NCBI GenBank assembly: GCA_029237695.1
Contig: CM055280.1
Coordinates: forward strand, 29,275,406-29,339,405
Source of the DNA: Conchocele bisecta
Lineage: Eukaryota > Mollusca > Bivalvia > Lucinida > Thyasiridae
Reading direction: 5' to 3'
Length of the DNA: 64,000 bases
Under the pieces are notes generated by a model that saw only the letters and a program-made list of their open reading frames with translations, was not told where the DNA came from and did no database searches. Below, in pieces: positions 1-10,451 of the stretch; the stretch's first letter is position 1, and every line of letters begins with the position of its first letter. A program made the position numbers and the translations under genes.

Positions 1-91
1 ACTTACAGGTACAAGTGAAACGATACTTAAATGTAGCCACGGACCCACTGTTCCGACGTTGTGGCACAATGTCTTTATCAACGAATTAATT

Positions 92-335
92 ACACATCCG
101 CCTGCGTTTATCTTGCACGGATATTTACGTTTATGAACATAAACACAAATATTATATTGACAAACTCAACTCGCAATCGAGCAGCTGGATTGACTGAGTC
201 TGATCTGTAGCACAGCTCACGCTCAGTCAATCAAGCGGTTTGATTCCAAACACAATATTAATATTTAGCTAATTACAATGTTGTTTTTATGCAAATATTG
301 GTAAGATTAGCGCAGATGGTGATGTGCTACAATGA
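92..335. repeat. MITE-like element, family A, copy 1
   Basis: The left end reads acatccgcctgcgtttatctt and the right end agattagcgcagatggtgatgt, which are imperfect inverted complements. The interior has the recurring block with 'gattgactgagtctgat' and 'cagtcaatcaagcggtttgatt', itself an inverted pair. The same ends and core recur near 4.2-4.5, 6.05-6.17, 7.84-8.05 and 9.85-10.0 kb, and the core again at 23.2 kb. No coding capacity is seen, so I read it as a non-autonomous DNA transposon. Confidence 0.6.
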
Positions 336-539
336 TTATGTGGCTAACCTTGAGATAAATAAGTAAATATCTGCATTAATGAATTCCCAGCAAATGACAT
401 ACTATTATATTAATTAAATATGTTATTGGCGTCCTCATGCTCGTGCTTTCGAATTTCGCTATTAACGCTATGGTGTTAATAACATGATAAACAATCAGCA
501 ACCGACACTGGTTTCTTTCTCCGTAAGTTATTATATGGT

Positions 540-925
540 GTGGTGTGCACATCGGCATGCACACGGAACAATTTCTAGTACAGCATTATGATAAGAGCTT
601 GAATAGAAACCGTGAATGTTGATAAATAACATGGGTCACTACTCACTGTTTTGGATGCATGTCTGTGGACACACCAGAATCCCCAAACGGGATTGTGGTG
701 TGCACATCGGCATGCACACGGAACAATGTCTAGTACAGCATTATGATAATTGCTTGAATAGAAACCGTGAATGTTGATAAATAACATCGGTCACCATTCA
801 CTCTTTTGGATGCATGTATGGACACACCAGAATCCCCAAGCGGGATTGTGGTGTGCACATCGGCTTGCAAACGGAACAATGTCTAGTACTGCATTATGAT
901 AATTGCTTGAATAGAAACCGACCCC
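540..925. repeat. Tandem repeat, ~153-bp unit, about 2.5 copies
   Basis: The block 'gtgtgcacatcggcatgcacacggaacaat' starts near 543, 700 and 852. It is followed each time by 'ctagta..gcattatgataa..gcttgaatagaaaccg', and in the first two copies also by 'gataaataacat..ggtcac' and 'cacaccagaatcccca'. Units differ by a few substitutions. Short reading frames on both strands repeat with the unit and have no sign of selection. Confidence 0.8.
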
Positions 926-1084
926 AATACATGATGGGTATATCCAAAATAGGTCATGGACAGTGTTACATATATATGATTATACATTTCCATGAAACCA
1001 TCATACATGTTGGTTGTATGGCTATAAATGTGCTTCTTGCTTATTAATGCTAATATAACGAATTGAATTGAATACAAAAAATGA

Positions 1085-1300
1085 CGATGTTATTAAACCT
1101 TTTAGAGAACCCATCAAACACACAAGTCATCGTCTTCGATGCATTGTATACATTGCTACAAGAAGATTTTACTGTGACCAGTATAGTCCCGGACAATAAT
1201 GTGTGCGAACAGTATGTACCCTGATCAGCCAGACTAGTCTCAATAACAGAATGAGTGAAGGCAGCAAACATTTTACATTAAGTTTTATTGAAACAATAAA
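1085..1300. repeat. Dispersed repeat R1, copy 1
   Basis: About 200 bp matching 2,540-2,725. Shared blocks include 'tttagagaaccca', 'cattg..acaagaagattt', 'gacaataatgt.tgcgaacagtatgtaccctgatcagcc' and 'caataacagaatgagtgaaggcagcaaacattttaca'. The two copies flank the candidate Sushi exon. No coding function is seen. Confidence 0.7.
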
Positions 1301-2157
1301 TACTCAAATTTACACAATTGTTTACAAAGTACAAATAACAGTTCCCTTTGAATACATCCAAATAACTTGCTTTGAATGTTCTGATGCCACAATTCCGATA
1401 ACAATCCAATAATACATGATTATTCACAAAATGTCAATGTTTTATGCCACTTATATCACAATTTTCACTTTTTCTGTTAATTTATTAGATCGAAATTCAT
1501 AATTATTAATTAAATCCACATAATATTTACGCATTTATGCCGCAACCATTCCTCCAAATAACATAATAAAGTGGGTTGAATAAATGCTGTTTATATCTGA
1601 AGTAACCTACTATACCTGAAGTAGCTAAATATACATGAAATGCCGTTTTTGCCTTTATTGTTTCGCCTTTGACCCCTAATCGTGGCCTCTGATTGGTCAG
1701 TCACAAAAGCAAATGCAAGATAGCGGCGAATTTTAAAATAGAAATCGCTATCGGTTCAGCTGAATGTTGTCCATTTTTACAATATATGCGACGTAACCAA
1801 CAACATGGATATGTCCATTATGATTCCAAGGCCTATTATGACAACTAGCCAATATTGAAGCTCATCGTAAATAAATCGGAGATTTAATCAGATACAATAC
1901 CGAATCTATCTCGCGTGGACGCCGCCATTTTACTTTGAATGACGTCGCTAGATTTGTGACGTATGGCGAGGGAATGACGACAAAACGTGACGTCACGCAC
2001 GTTCAAACAATTACGTTTAGTATGCGGTATAAATTACATACCTGATTAGTGCCGTCGAATATAAAATATATTCGATGGTACTAACCATGTATTCACTATA
2101 TACAAGTATGGCCACGTTTTCACATGTAAAATCCACAAACCCATCGTTTCTCTATAG
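1301..2157. other. AT-rich non-coding stretch, probably intronic
   Basis: I see no gene here. The sequence is AT-rich with scattered short direct repeats such as 'acctgaagtagctaaatatacctgaa'-like runs near 1,600-1,640. If the Sushi exon call at 2,158 is right, this is intron upstream of it. The last bases, 'ccatcgtttctctatag', look like a splice acceptor with a short pyrimidine tract. Confidence 0.45.
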
Positions 2158-2337
2158 ACTGTACAGCGCCGTCTAATCCATCAAATGGCAAAACGACATT
2201 AGACAGCGCCGGGGTAACGACATACCAAGCCACGGCCACCATCACTTGCGATCCGGGGTTCAGCACGGGCGGGGCCAGTAGCACAATCACGTGTGACAAC
2301 ACAGGAGCCTGGACTGCGCTGCCAACTTGTGTCGCTG
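2158..2337 (+). CDS. Sushi/CCP-domain exon of a host gene
   Basis: This 180-nt exon encodes one complete Sushi (complement control protein) module, a ~60-residue disulphide-bonded domain used in extracellular binding. Read with the first full codon at 2,160, it has the family layout: Cys at the start (DCTAPSNPSNG), a second Cys in TITCDPGF, a third in TITCD, then the GAWTALPTC ending with the conserved Trp and fourth Cys. The exon begins after '..tttctctatag' and ends at G|GTATAC, giving phase 1 at both ends, as is usual for Sushi exons. It is GC-richer than its surroundings. Phase and composition pair it with the exon at 3,221-3,297. Earlier exons, including any signal peptide, must lie left of the window. 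The domain call is strong. Whether the gene is expressed and intact cannot be told here. Confidence 0.75.
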
Positions 2338-3220
2338 GTATACAGAGTGGAACATGTCATAACCGGACACCCTAGGACATTCCCCAGGGTGTCCGATTGA
2401 AGATGTTGCGCTGCATCACTCAATTTAAATTTGTCAATATCTCAGAATGTTTGGGAATTGCAATAAATAGCCGCATAATGTACACATTTAGAGCACGTGA
2501 CTATATTCGATTATTCATGAAAGTGATTATATGACTCTGATAATACAACTTTTAGAGAACCCATAAGTCATCGACTTCGTTGTGCTATATACATTGTTAC
2601 GAGAAGATTTATAGTCCTTGACAATAATGTCTGCGAACAGTATGTACCCTGATCAGCCTGACAAGTCTCAATAACAGAATGAGTGAAGGCAGCAAACATT
2701 TTACATTTATAAGTTTTATTGAATTTAATGAACAACAACAACAACAACAATGGCAGCCCCGAGATCGCAGACGAATTTACCCTAAATTTGCTTAATTTGT
2801 CCCTAAAAAAGTCCTAAAAAGTTCCTAAATTTATGTGACACATTCTTGTATGAACCATGAAGTTCTTAACTAAATGTTCCACACTATGTACATAAAGACT
2901 ATATTACTAGTATCAATATTATTTGTATTATAGCAACGTACAACTTTCATACAGAATCGAGAACCGTTTATTTATTACATGCACGTGAGCTATACTGTAC
3001 AAACAAATGATGTCGTGTCATGGCATGACCATGTCGTTCTGAAAGCACGCGATACAATGCCCTGATAGTGTTCTGTTGCAGTTTTATCTCCAGTTATTTT
3101 TCATCCAGTATCTTTTCTCTGTTAATTTATGTTCACGATAAATACTAACAGAATTACCGTTTATTCCTGTGGTACATGTAACAGTTATTCAATAATTGTC
3201 TATCTTTTATTTACCAACAG
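2338..3220 (+). other. Putative intron between the Sushi exon and the terminal exon
   Basis: The stretch starts with the donor 'gtatac' and ends with 'tctatcttttatttaccaacag', a convincing acceptor. It contains the second copy of dispersed repeat R1 and a short (caa)n run near 2,727-2,750. It is otherwise AT-rich, with no other coding signal. Confidence 0.5.
2540..2725. repeat. Dispersed repeat R1, copy 2
   Basis: Matches 1,095-1,300, with a few deletions relative to that copy. It is immediately followed by a (caa)n microsatellite at about 2,727-2,750. Confidence 0.7.
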
Positions 3221-3297
3221 GAGCTGCTGCATCCATCGTGAGCGGTGTCGTTCTCATCTGCGTGTGTGGCCTTGTATCGCTGATGTTCCATCTGTAA
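3221..3297 (+). CDS. Terminal exon encoding a transmembrane helix and stop
   Basis: After the acceptor '..tttaccaacag', the reading frame contributes GA to a split codon and then encodes a hydrophobic run including ASIVSGVVLICVCGLVSLMF, ending at TAA (3,295-3,297). The single G left by the Sushi exon at 2,337 plus this GA gives a Gly codon, so the two exons join in phase. The result would be a type I membrane protein, or possibly a GPI-anchored one, whose last extracellular module is a Sushi domain. The tail after the helix is only a few residues, so a GPI signal is a fair alternative to a true membrane anchor. GC content rises sharply over the exon. The splice link is inferred. Confidence 0.55.
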
Positions 3298-4039
3298 AAG
3301 AGGTGTTGACGGTGTCCTGTTAGGGCCACTTTACAATTCCCAATCTCAAATTCGCGATTAACACATCAACAGATCAGATCGCGAGGATGCTACAACACGA
3401 GGCACGAATGCGGGTCTCAGTCTCAATCTTCCGTTAAGTGTTAATCTCTAATCTGATATCTCATAAGTATAGAATGTGGCGATGTAAAATGACAATAACA
3501 GGACATCGTAGTAGTTGTATTTACCATCCATCTTGCACGGCGTGAAAACCTACTGTTAAAAGTCCTTAATAATTATGTTATACTAACTACAGTGAAACCT
3601 CTCTAAACCGGACAGGGTGTCCGGTTTAGGTTCCACTGTAAATTAGGCATATGACCATTCTGAAATGTATTGGCGTGCTTTGCAATCATGAACATACATT
3701 AACATCTGGGATAAATGATCAAGAAACCCATCAAAAATAAGATCGCAGAGGTTGCCTTGGTGTCCGCTTTAGAAAGGTTCCAATGTATTATACAGAATAC
3801 CGGCTAGTGTCCTTTGGTACGAAATTTATCAGACATGGTGATGAAATTCCTACCGTTTCCTAAGGCGAGTCGGATAAACTTGATATCAAAAGTCACTAAC
3901 CTAGTATTATATTTATACCAGTGTTTGGTGTTCATTTCTACTGACAGAAACCCTGACTTGCGATCATTGTGTCATAACACTGACGTTTGTTTGAAGTCAA
4001 TGTAGTTCTCGAATATAGTGTTCGACAATGCCCAGCCTT
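3298..4039. other. Non-coding stretch with a pogo-like terminal motif
   Basis: I see no gene. At 3,590-3,645 the sequence 'cagtgaaacctctctaaaccggacagggtgtccggtttagg..ccactgta' is a near-perfect inverted repeat. Half of it recurs near 3,762-3,785, at 10.45-10.88 kb and at 15.82 kb. The form resembles pogo/Tigger-type transposon termini; this is a resemblance only. Confidence 0.5.
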
Positions 4040-4137
4040 GGGTAAACGTGTGACGTGGCACGGGGGAACTGTTTGAACCCCAAGGCCGTAGGCCGAGAGT
4101 TCAAACAGTTCCCGAGTGACATGGCAAACGTTTACCC
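4040..4137. repeat. Long hairpin (inverted repeat), ~39-bp arms
   Basis: The left arm, from 'gggtaaacg..' to '..gaactgtttgaac', pairs with the right arm, from 'gttcaaacagttc..' to '..cgtttaccc'. Mismatches are few and a short loop lies around 4,079-4,099. Further outward, 'tcgaatatagtg' (about 4,012) and 'cgaatattgtgc' (about 4,206) are partly related, as if the element were larger. Confidence 0.75.
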
Positions 4138-4204
4138 GCGGCTCGACATGGTCGAACGTTATTGTTACATTTCCGTCGGAAATGTCGTGTACTTGACATC
4201 TTGA

Positions 4205-4500
4205 CTCGAATATTGTGCTTGAAACCAAGCAGTTTAATTGGTTGAGCCTGAGGTGTAGTACAGCTTGCATTCAGTGAATCAAAATTCTTGTTTGCGAGTT
4301 GAAATTGCAAACATTTTTCAGAAACGTTGACATCTCGGCTCAAATTATATGCTTGACAACAAGCAGTTTAATTGGTTAAGCCTTCGCTGTGAAACAGCTC
4401 AGACTCAGCCAATGAAACTTCTGCGTTTTGAAATCGCCAATAGATATTCAGAAACGTTGATATATGGGCTAGATTAACGCAGGCGGTTGTATGTCAACGT
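4205..4500. repeat. Family A MITE-like relics, two overlapping
   Basis: Two successive core blocks ('aagcagtttaattggttgagcctgag' near 4,228 and 'aagcagtttaattggttaagcct' near 4,360) are each followed by the complementary 'cag..aatca/cagccaatgaaac' arm and by 'cagaaacgttgacatct'. A right terminus 'agattaacgcaggcggttgtatg' lies at about 4,473. This looks like one copy with a duplicated middle, or two nested copies. Confidence 0.55.
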
Positions 4501-6044
4501 CAATGCCTAATTCAGCAAACAATCAGTTTGTATTTGATCATTGTGCAGTTAGGTATTTGGTGGCCGTTTAACTAAACTTCGCACGACTACAATATTCGTA
4601 AGTGCAAAGTTATGATAGTCTGTACATTTCACATTAACGATATTTTGTTGTGAACACTTATTGGATTTACCTTTATTGATCATAGTAGCATATGCTCGAT
4701 AAATTTAGATGTAAATCCATCAATAGAGATTTCCAGATGATCCTAAATGTTCATTTTAGTCGTACGAAGTTTAGTGAAACGGGCCCCTGGAAAGTTTAAT
4801 GATGGATGTTGATTATTTACAATTTATCTTAAATTAAACGGCGGGAATTGGCTATAAAAAGCGTTCCATTCCCGGATGTTGATTATTAGCCAGAATGCAA
4901 AGATATGCTACCGGTTTCTGGCAAATCACGCATGCGCATGTTAGAACACTAACGGAGTTCATTCACACAGAGAATAAATGACAGTCTTTAGTTTGAGTCT
5001 GTATGATGCGTCAGCGATGTACAGTTTTATGTCATGCTTACATGCAATTGAGGAAGTTTGTGCATAAATGTACACAATTACAATACATGTACTTAGTTTT
5101 GAAACGTGTCAATCGTGATGTGTACATTGAGAATGTGGCATTCGATACCACGTGTTGAAGTAACGGACCAAGGACTAACAATGCATTAAATACGCCTAAA
5201 CGTATCAATACGTGAAACAAATATAAGTTACAATGTAATGAATGTTTTAACGCACAGTTATACCACATATAACCCATTGAATTGCAATATGTAATGCGTT
5301 ATGATATGGAGTTAAACAATTACAAATGCGCATTTAACTTATTTTGTAATGTATTATAACAGAGTGGAAAAAAACATCCATTAGCTTATTTGCTTTCACT
5401 TTTTTTCGGAACTGTAACATATAACGTAAATGTGACGTAATTTCTGTACATTATAAACTGATGCTGACAACCAGAATCAACACAGGATTGGCTGCCGTCT
5501 GTTTCAATTAAAACTGTACATTCGGTATGGATATGTGGACAATATTGCAATTGATTGTTAAGGAACATTTAAGAATAAGCCTATTGTTTGTAAAATTAAT
5601 TCGGTCAAATATTGATACTATTACAAACATATATGTAACATGTGAGTAATGTCATTGCTGTTTCACCAAAAAGAAACTCTTACATGTATGACCAATAATG
5701 TTCCTGATTTAGGAGTTAGTGGAACGATTTTAAAAAAATATATATTTGTTTTCGAAACATCACCACTCTTCAAATCTCATTTCCCCATGGTAATATCCAA
5801 TAGGGAAATTGTTTACTTTTGGCCGACTTTTAAAGATGACAAAGAAGGCTACTTCTAAATCGCTTGTTTGCAAGTTTTATGAAACAGACAGTAGTACACG
5901 TATTGCGTTGTACGTTTAAGCTCTGGTATGAATGTGCGGCGAGTATTGCATGTGTACGTGTGTTGCCGTGGAATAGGGACGCATTTTTGTTGTATCACTA
6001 CCCATTAGGTTTGACATTAGAATCTGACCGCCACTTTTCCGACC
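4501..6044. other. AT-rich stretch with nothing identifiable
   Basis: I see no gene, RNA or clear repeat structure. Reading frames are short, hydrophobic by AT bias and have no recognisable domains or splice context. The block 'gtcgtacgaagtttagtgaaa.gggcccc' near 4,760 recurs at about 21,630, and the neighbouring 'aaatccatcaat.gaaatttccaga' also recurs there, so part of this is an unnamed dispersed repeat. Confidence 0.4.
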
Positions 6045-6172
6045 TGCACGTTTGCCTGCGCTAATTTTGCTAATATGTATTATTATTTCAAAATGCATAC
6101 ATATACCTGAATATTTTTATTCAAATCAAGCAGCTTGATTGACTGAGCCTGAGCATAGCAGGAACATATCAT
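6045..6172. repeat. Family A MITE-like element, left part
   Basis: The left end is 'tttgcctgcgctaattttgctaatatgtatt', followed by 'caagcagcttgattgactgagcctgagc'. It stops where a second dispersed repeat begins ('ctttcgacgtcatttatggaaactgtcgtac'). That second repeat recurs in related form at about 10,090, 15,460 and 19,230. Confidence 0.5.
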
Positions 6173-6483
6173 GAACTTTCGACGTCATTTATGGAAACTG
6201 TCGTACATTTTGTACGCAGTTTTAATGAGATATCGCACATCTGCTTGGCTTAGATGCAATGGCACCTTGTCTCCTACTATTATTAGGTTTGCGTTGTCAC
6301 TAAAGTGGTGGATAGATTGTTATGTTGCTCCATGCTTTGTACATTTAGCTGTGTGTAATGTATTTGATTTACTTCCTGTTATCCTTGCCTTGTTATATAT
6401 ATTGATTGCATTTATGTTAATGGATTCGTGTGGTACAGTAGCGTTTCCGTTTGTTCCACTTGGAAACTGGAAGTGAAATAGTT

Positions 6484-6539
6484 GCGGGAAGTAACTCTGC
6501 CAGGACGATACGGGAGTATTATTCAGAGTTACTTCCCGC
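6484..6539. repeat. Perfect 16-bp-arm hairpin
   Basis: Arms gcgggaagtaactctg (6,484-6,499) and cagagttacttcccgc (6,524-6,539) are exact complements around a 24-nt loop. A diverged version with the 'cgtaactctgc...gcaaagttactgcccgc' arrangement is at about 16,555-16,613. Confidence 0.75.
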
Positions 6540-7544
6540 AGGTAGAAGCGACGTGGTCCACACATTTGGCCCCGCGCGTTTCCTGTGCTCCTATTAGCCA
6601 ATTAAACCACAGTTTTCCCGTTTATAAACGTCAGAACCGTTTACCGTTATCTGGTTTTCTTATCCAATGAAAATATCGCTTTAATGAAGTAAGGTAGGGC
6701 TTTACACATAATTTTGACATCGATCAGTTCGTTTTATAATGAACATATAATTTTGTAATTTCAAATAACGAAAACAATGCGCTGAGAGAAACGACAGGAA
6801 TACAAATAAAAACATGTTTTGATTATGGCTCTGTGTAAAGTGGAATTGAATATATATTACGCTACTACATGTAGGACTGCTGGGTTATTTCAATTTTAAC
6901 TGATATCGGTACATGTCCTACTGGGTTATTTCAATTTTAACTGATATCGGTACATAACTATCAGATTTTATATCTTGTTGAACGAGATAGGAAATCCGAT
7001 ATTTAAGTACCTATATGAGGCGGGTCTGGGAATCCCTACGCATTTACTAGCGTTGCCTGATACAATTGCTATCACGAGAATCGACATGTAGCATGCTAAT
7101 ATATTTATCAGGTAAAAATGTATGGAACATACTTGGAAAACATAGTTTTCTGTAAAAAGAACGTAGAAAGAGTTGCGTCATTACATAGTTTTCTGTAAAA
7201 AGAACGCTGAGTTGCGTCATTACACTGGAGTAATTCGGTAACGTCATGTGACTTCGTCCGACCAATGCAACGTCTGGAAAAGCAGTACAGGTAGCAGTTG
7301 TGACCCGGATGTGCGCATGTTGTTCATGTTGTCAGTGCATGATACGGCAGTACTTTACCGGGTATGGAAGGTCTGCGAGTCAAGTTCTATCCTTTAATAA
7401 AATATAACTAACTGACTAACGGCACTCCTTTATCAGTCAGGGTGTCTTGGTAAATTCATCGCAATTTACCTGATAAATACGGCGAACACGACTGACTGAA
7501 AAGATGGTGACATTATCATGCATGTATATAGAGAAAACATGAAT
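6540..7544. other. Non-coding stretch with short local duplications
   Basis: I see no gene. 'ctgggttatttcaattttaactgatatcggtacat' occurs twice in tandem near 6,880-6,955. 'gcgtcattacatagttttctgtaaaaagaacg' is partly doubled near 7,140-7,215. Both look like recent short tandem duplications. Confidence 0.5.
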
Positions 7545-7787
7545 ATATGGAAGCTTCCTGGTGTCAGATGCTGAAATCTGCTTAAGTCATAATTATGGGA
7601 TTACTAAGTCATAAATTAAGAGACAGTATGTCCTAATTAGGAGATACTAAGTCCTAATTAGGAGATATTAACTCATAATTAGGAGATACTAAGTCCTAAT
7701 TAGGAGATACTAACTCATAATTAGGATATAGTATCCCTAATTAGGAGATAAAAATAGTTCAACATCGGCACCAGGACGCTTCCATAT
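7545..7787. repeat. MITE-like element with an internal 21-bp minisatellite
   Basis: The termini atatggaagcttcctggtg and caccaggacgcttccatat are inverted repeats with one mismatch. Between them lie about seven 21-bp units of the form 'agtcctaattaggagatact', alternating with 'aactcataattaggagatact'. The unit is itself palindromic (cctaattagg). A transposon-like frame around a private minisatellite is seen directly; mobility is inferred. Confidence 0.65.
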
Positions 7788-7835
7788 GAATGAGACCACG
7801 CAACACATGACTTGTACATTATAATTCATTTATCT

Positions 7836-8055
7836 ACATCACCACCTGCGCTAATCTTGCCAATATTTGTTAATTTCTTTATCACAAAACACTTAAATAT
7901 TTATTTGAAGGAAAGCAGCTTGATTGGCTGAGTCTGAGCTGTACTAAAGCACAGGCACAGCCAATCAATCGCTTGATTGCGAGTTGATAGTCATGCCAAT
8001 GCTCGTTCAGAAACGTTGACATCTGGACCAGATTAACGCAGTTGGTGGTGTATGT
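7836..8055. repeat. MITE-like element, family A, complete copy
   Basis: This is the best preserved copy. The left end acatcaccacctgcgctaat and the right end attaacgcagttggtggtgtatgt are inverted complements with a few mismatches. The interior has 'agcttgattggctgagtctgagc', the opposing arm 'cacagccaatcaatcgcttgattg' and then 'cagaaacgttgacatctgg'. Length is 220 bp with no coding capacity. Confidence 0.7.
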
Positions 8056-8281
8056 ATCTTATAAGAATATACGATATTTTGCTATGTATCCGGTTATACA
8101 TGCACACTGAAAACCTTCAGCCCGTAGTGTGCGACTTTTAAAAGCTTATACCGAAACAACACTTCTAAAACCATGTTTATTTCTTATACTTACCACCCAA
8201 TTATATTTTAAAGCGAATAAAATTATTGTAAATTAATATTTGCTTCTTTCTATTTGTTTTGATTCCATAACAATGCGACCA

Positions 8282-8773
8282 TTAAGGTACATGCACACTC
8301 AATAGGCACAACATGTTATTTATATCGAAATACATCATATGAGACATTTTCTGGCAAAATAAATATTCATTCACCATTACCCCACGTATTGATTGGCATT
8401 ATTATACATTTTATATCAGACGTAAGTTTCCACACTGATATCAGGGGCGATAACCGTGTTTCTTTAAAATATGACCGACGTTACTATTTATTCTCTGTAA
8501 TTATGTTTTGATGTGCATTGACCATACCTTATAATCTGTGGAAACTATTATTAGTCCATGTGACTCTTAATTTGTATAAATGATAAAGAAACAACATGCC
8601 TCATTTGCATATGAAAATAGCCTGATACCACATGGATACCACAGCACAATTATTTATATCTCTATAGCGAGCACTCGTAATTTTTAGAACTGGTGGAATA
8701 ATAACACGATTATACACTTATTTAATTCCTATAAAGAACATTTTGTGCCTACTGAGTGGCATGTACCTTCAAG
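8282..8773. repeat. MITE-like element, family B, copy 1
   Basis: The left end is 'ttaaggtacatgcacactcaataggcacaa' and the right end 'ttgtgcctactgagtggcatgtaccttcaa', which form inverted termini of about 30 bp. Shared internal landmarks are 'ccccacgtattgattggcattat', 'aggggcgataaccgtgtttc' and 'cttatttaattcctataaagaac'. The family recurs at 13.07-13.51, 13.56-14.07 and 21.03-21.47 kb. Confidence 0.7.
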
Positions 8774-9582
8774 GGGAAAATGGACCAGTTGGGCAATGGC
8801 CGTTGAAAGCGGAAACGTGGTCTCTGACAAAAATACCGTTCCTTTAAAGGGGCTTATCAAGAGTTTTGGAAAAATAATAAATAGTAAAACGTGTTTTCAT
8901 CATGACCCTGCGTAGTGTGGTTTAATGAAGATGTATGACGATACTAGAACTGCTGCTATATGAGTGCAAACAAGCCAGCCGTCCTAGTACCGTCATATGT
9001 CTTCAATTAAACACAATGGTGGTTGGTCGGCGAACGCGACGGCGTAAATTACCGGTACGGTTCCTCCTTATAGGAATCACGATTGACCTGGTTTGGCCCT
9101 CAGGTACATTATTACTGATCCTACCGCTTTTGGGAGGGGGCCAAGTGATTCTGGTGTGGCGAGGACCAGTCATCAGACTTTTGTTTATTGTAAATATTTA
9201 ATTCTGATTTTGGACCGCCCCCCGCCCCCCCCCCCCCCCCCCCCCCCCCCTCCAATTTGTACAGGTAATATATGGGATTTAGTACTAAATCCATTGGCCC
9301 AGCCATAAATGACATTTGCTGTTGATAGGGCGTTAAAACCCAACAAGCAAATAAACTTCAATTGAACCAATTTGCACACGGCCATTATGAAATAAGTCCC
9401 ATCTTAGTTGAATAAGAGGACGACATGTCAAGTCAATACTTTGCTTCGTTGTGAAGATGTAAAACATTTTTACAACATAGTATGGCTTGCCCTCATCATT
9501 TGAGATGGATGTAAATAACATTAATGCCGCCATATTCCGTATGTGGCTGTGCATGGAGAAATTTGGTTTATGAGCTTTTGCG
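8774..9582. other. Non-coding stretch: poly-C tract and SINE-like tail
   Basis: A run of about 30 C broken by one G lies at 9,219-9,250. The block 'atccattggcccagccataaatgacatttgctgttgatagggcgttaaaacccaacaagcaaataaa' at about 9,288-9,355 matches a second copy at 16,070-16,142. Together they resemble the 3' tail of a SINE of the kind common in mollusc genomes. Long glycine or proline runs in reading frames here are just the poly-C tract. Confidence 0.55.
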
Positions 9583-9584
9583 TC

Positions 9585-9650
9585 CAGTGTAGATCCAGAT
9601 CAGCCTGTGCATCCGCACAGTCTGATCAGGATCTTCACTGTTCGCCATTC
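9585..9650. repeat. Dispersed hairpin repeat, family C, copy 1
   Basis: 'agatcagcctgtgcatccgcacagtctgatca' is a hairpin (gatcag.ctgtgc / gcacag.ctgatc). It is flanked by 'tccagtgtagatcc' and 'aggatcttcactgttcgccattcc'. The family also appears at 12,570-12,690 and 20,330-20,580, with fragments near 16,140-16,290 and 18,482-18,505. Confidence 0.65.
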
Positions 9651-9849
9651 CATCAACGACACGGCCGTCTTGCTTCTAATATGTAATGCAAATACTTGTC
9701 AAGCTACAGAAGTGTTTTAATCAGAAGTTATACTGGTCGCAACTTATCATAAGCCCCATTTCTCCAGTCACAGCCACAAATTGTGTCTTGAATGTACACA
9801 ACAGTCTGCGTAAATCCTGCCCACATTATCAAGGTTTCCGAACATCTAT

Positions 9850-9995
9850 TGCCAAGGCCAACACGGAATCAAGCAATTCGATTGGCTGAGCCTGAGCTTT
9901 AGCACATCTGCTTGACTTCAAGCCTAATATTCAAGTAGTTTGAAGTAAAAGATGACACAAATTGGCAAGATTAGCGCACGCGGTGGTGTAAGTAC
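9850..9995. repeat. Family A MITE-like element, right part
   Basis: The core 'caagcaattcgattggctgagcctgagct' is followed by the right end 'ggcaagattagcgcacgcggtggtgtaag'. The left half is missing or replaced by family C-related sequence. Confidence 0.5.
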
Positions 9996-10449
9996 ATGTA
10001 CATTTACTGATACGTGAGTTTCAACATACCGTTTTAACAGTTGACAAAATGTTCATGGTAAATGCGGAATTCAGTATTGACATTTCGTCAACGTGCGACG
10101 CCATTTACGGAAAATATCGTATTTTTTGTAATGTTTTATCATGAGATATTGGGTATACAATCACATGGCTTGTCTCATAATTATATTATTGCGGTCTGGT
10201 ACATTTAACGCATACGAACGTGATGGAAACGCGTGGCGAATGTGATGGAAACGCGTGGCGAACGCTTTCTGATAGTGTTGCCAACGGCTCTTTTCTGCAT
10301 AGACAACTTACATCGAATATGTGTTGAAGGTACCCAATCATTTCGGTTACTTTGTATTAGGGTAAATTTATATACTGTATATATAGATGGATGAACATTA
10401 TTTTGCGACATTTTATTTGTAAAATAAATAATTTAGGTTTTGGAGAAAT
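9996..10449. other. Non-coding stretch with family F relic
   Basis: I see no gene. 'agttgacaaaatgttcatggtaaatgcggaatt..gacatttcgtcaacg' (about 10,037-10,095) is a diverged copy of the hairpin repeat at 15,396-15,467. A short direct duplication, 'gaacgtgatggaaacgcgtggcgaatgtgatggaaacgcgtggcgaac', lies at about 10,216-10,263. Confidence 0.45.
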
Positions 10450-10451
10450 AA

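Noticed and set aside
6171..6476. 101-codon hydrophobic frame that looks like a small membrane protein
   Set aside because: Its 5' part is a dispersed repeat also present near 10.09, 15.46 and 19.23 kb, and the rest is AT-rich. Hydrophobicity here reflects T-rich codons.
9093..9385. Poly-Pro and poly-Gly reading frames
   Set aside because: They are translations of a poly-C tract at 9,219-9,250.
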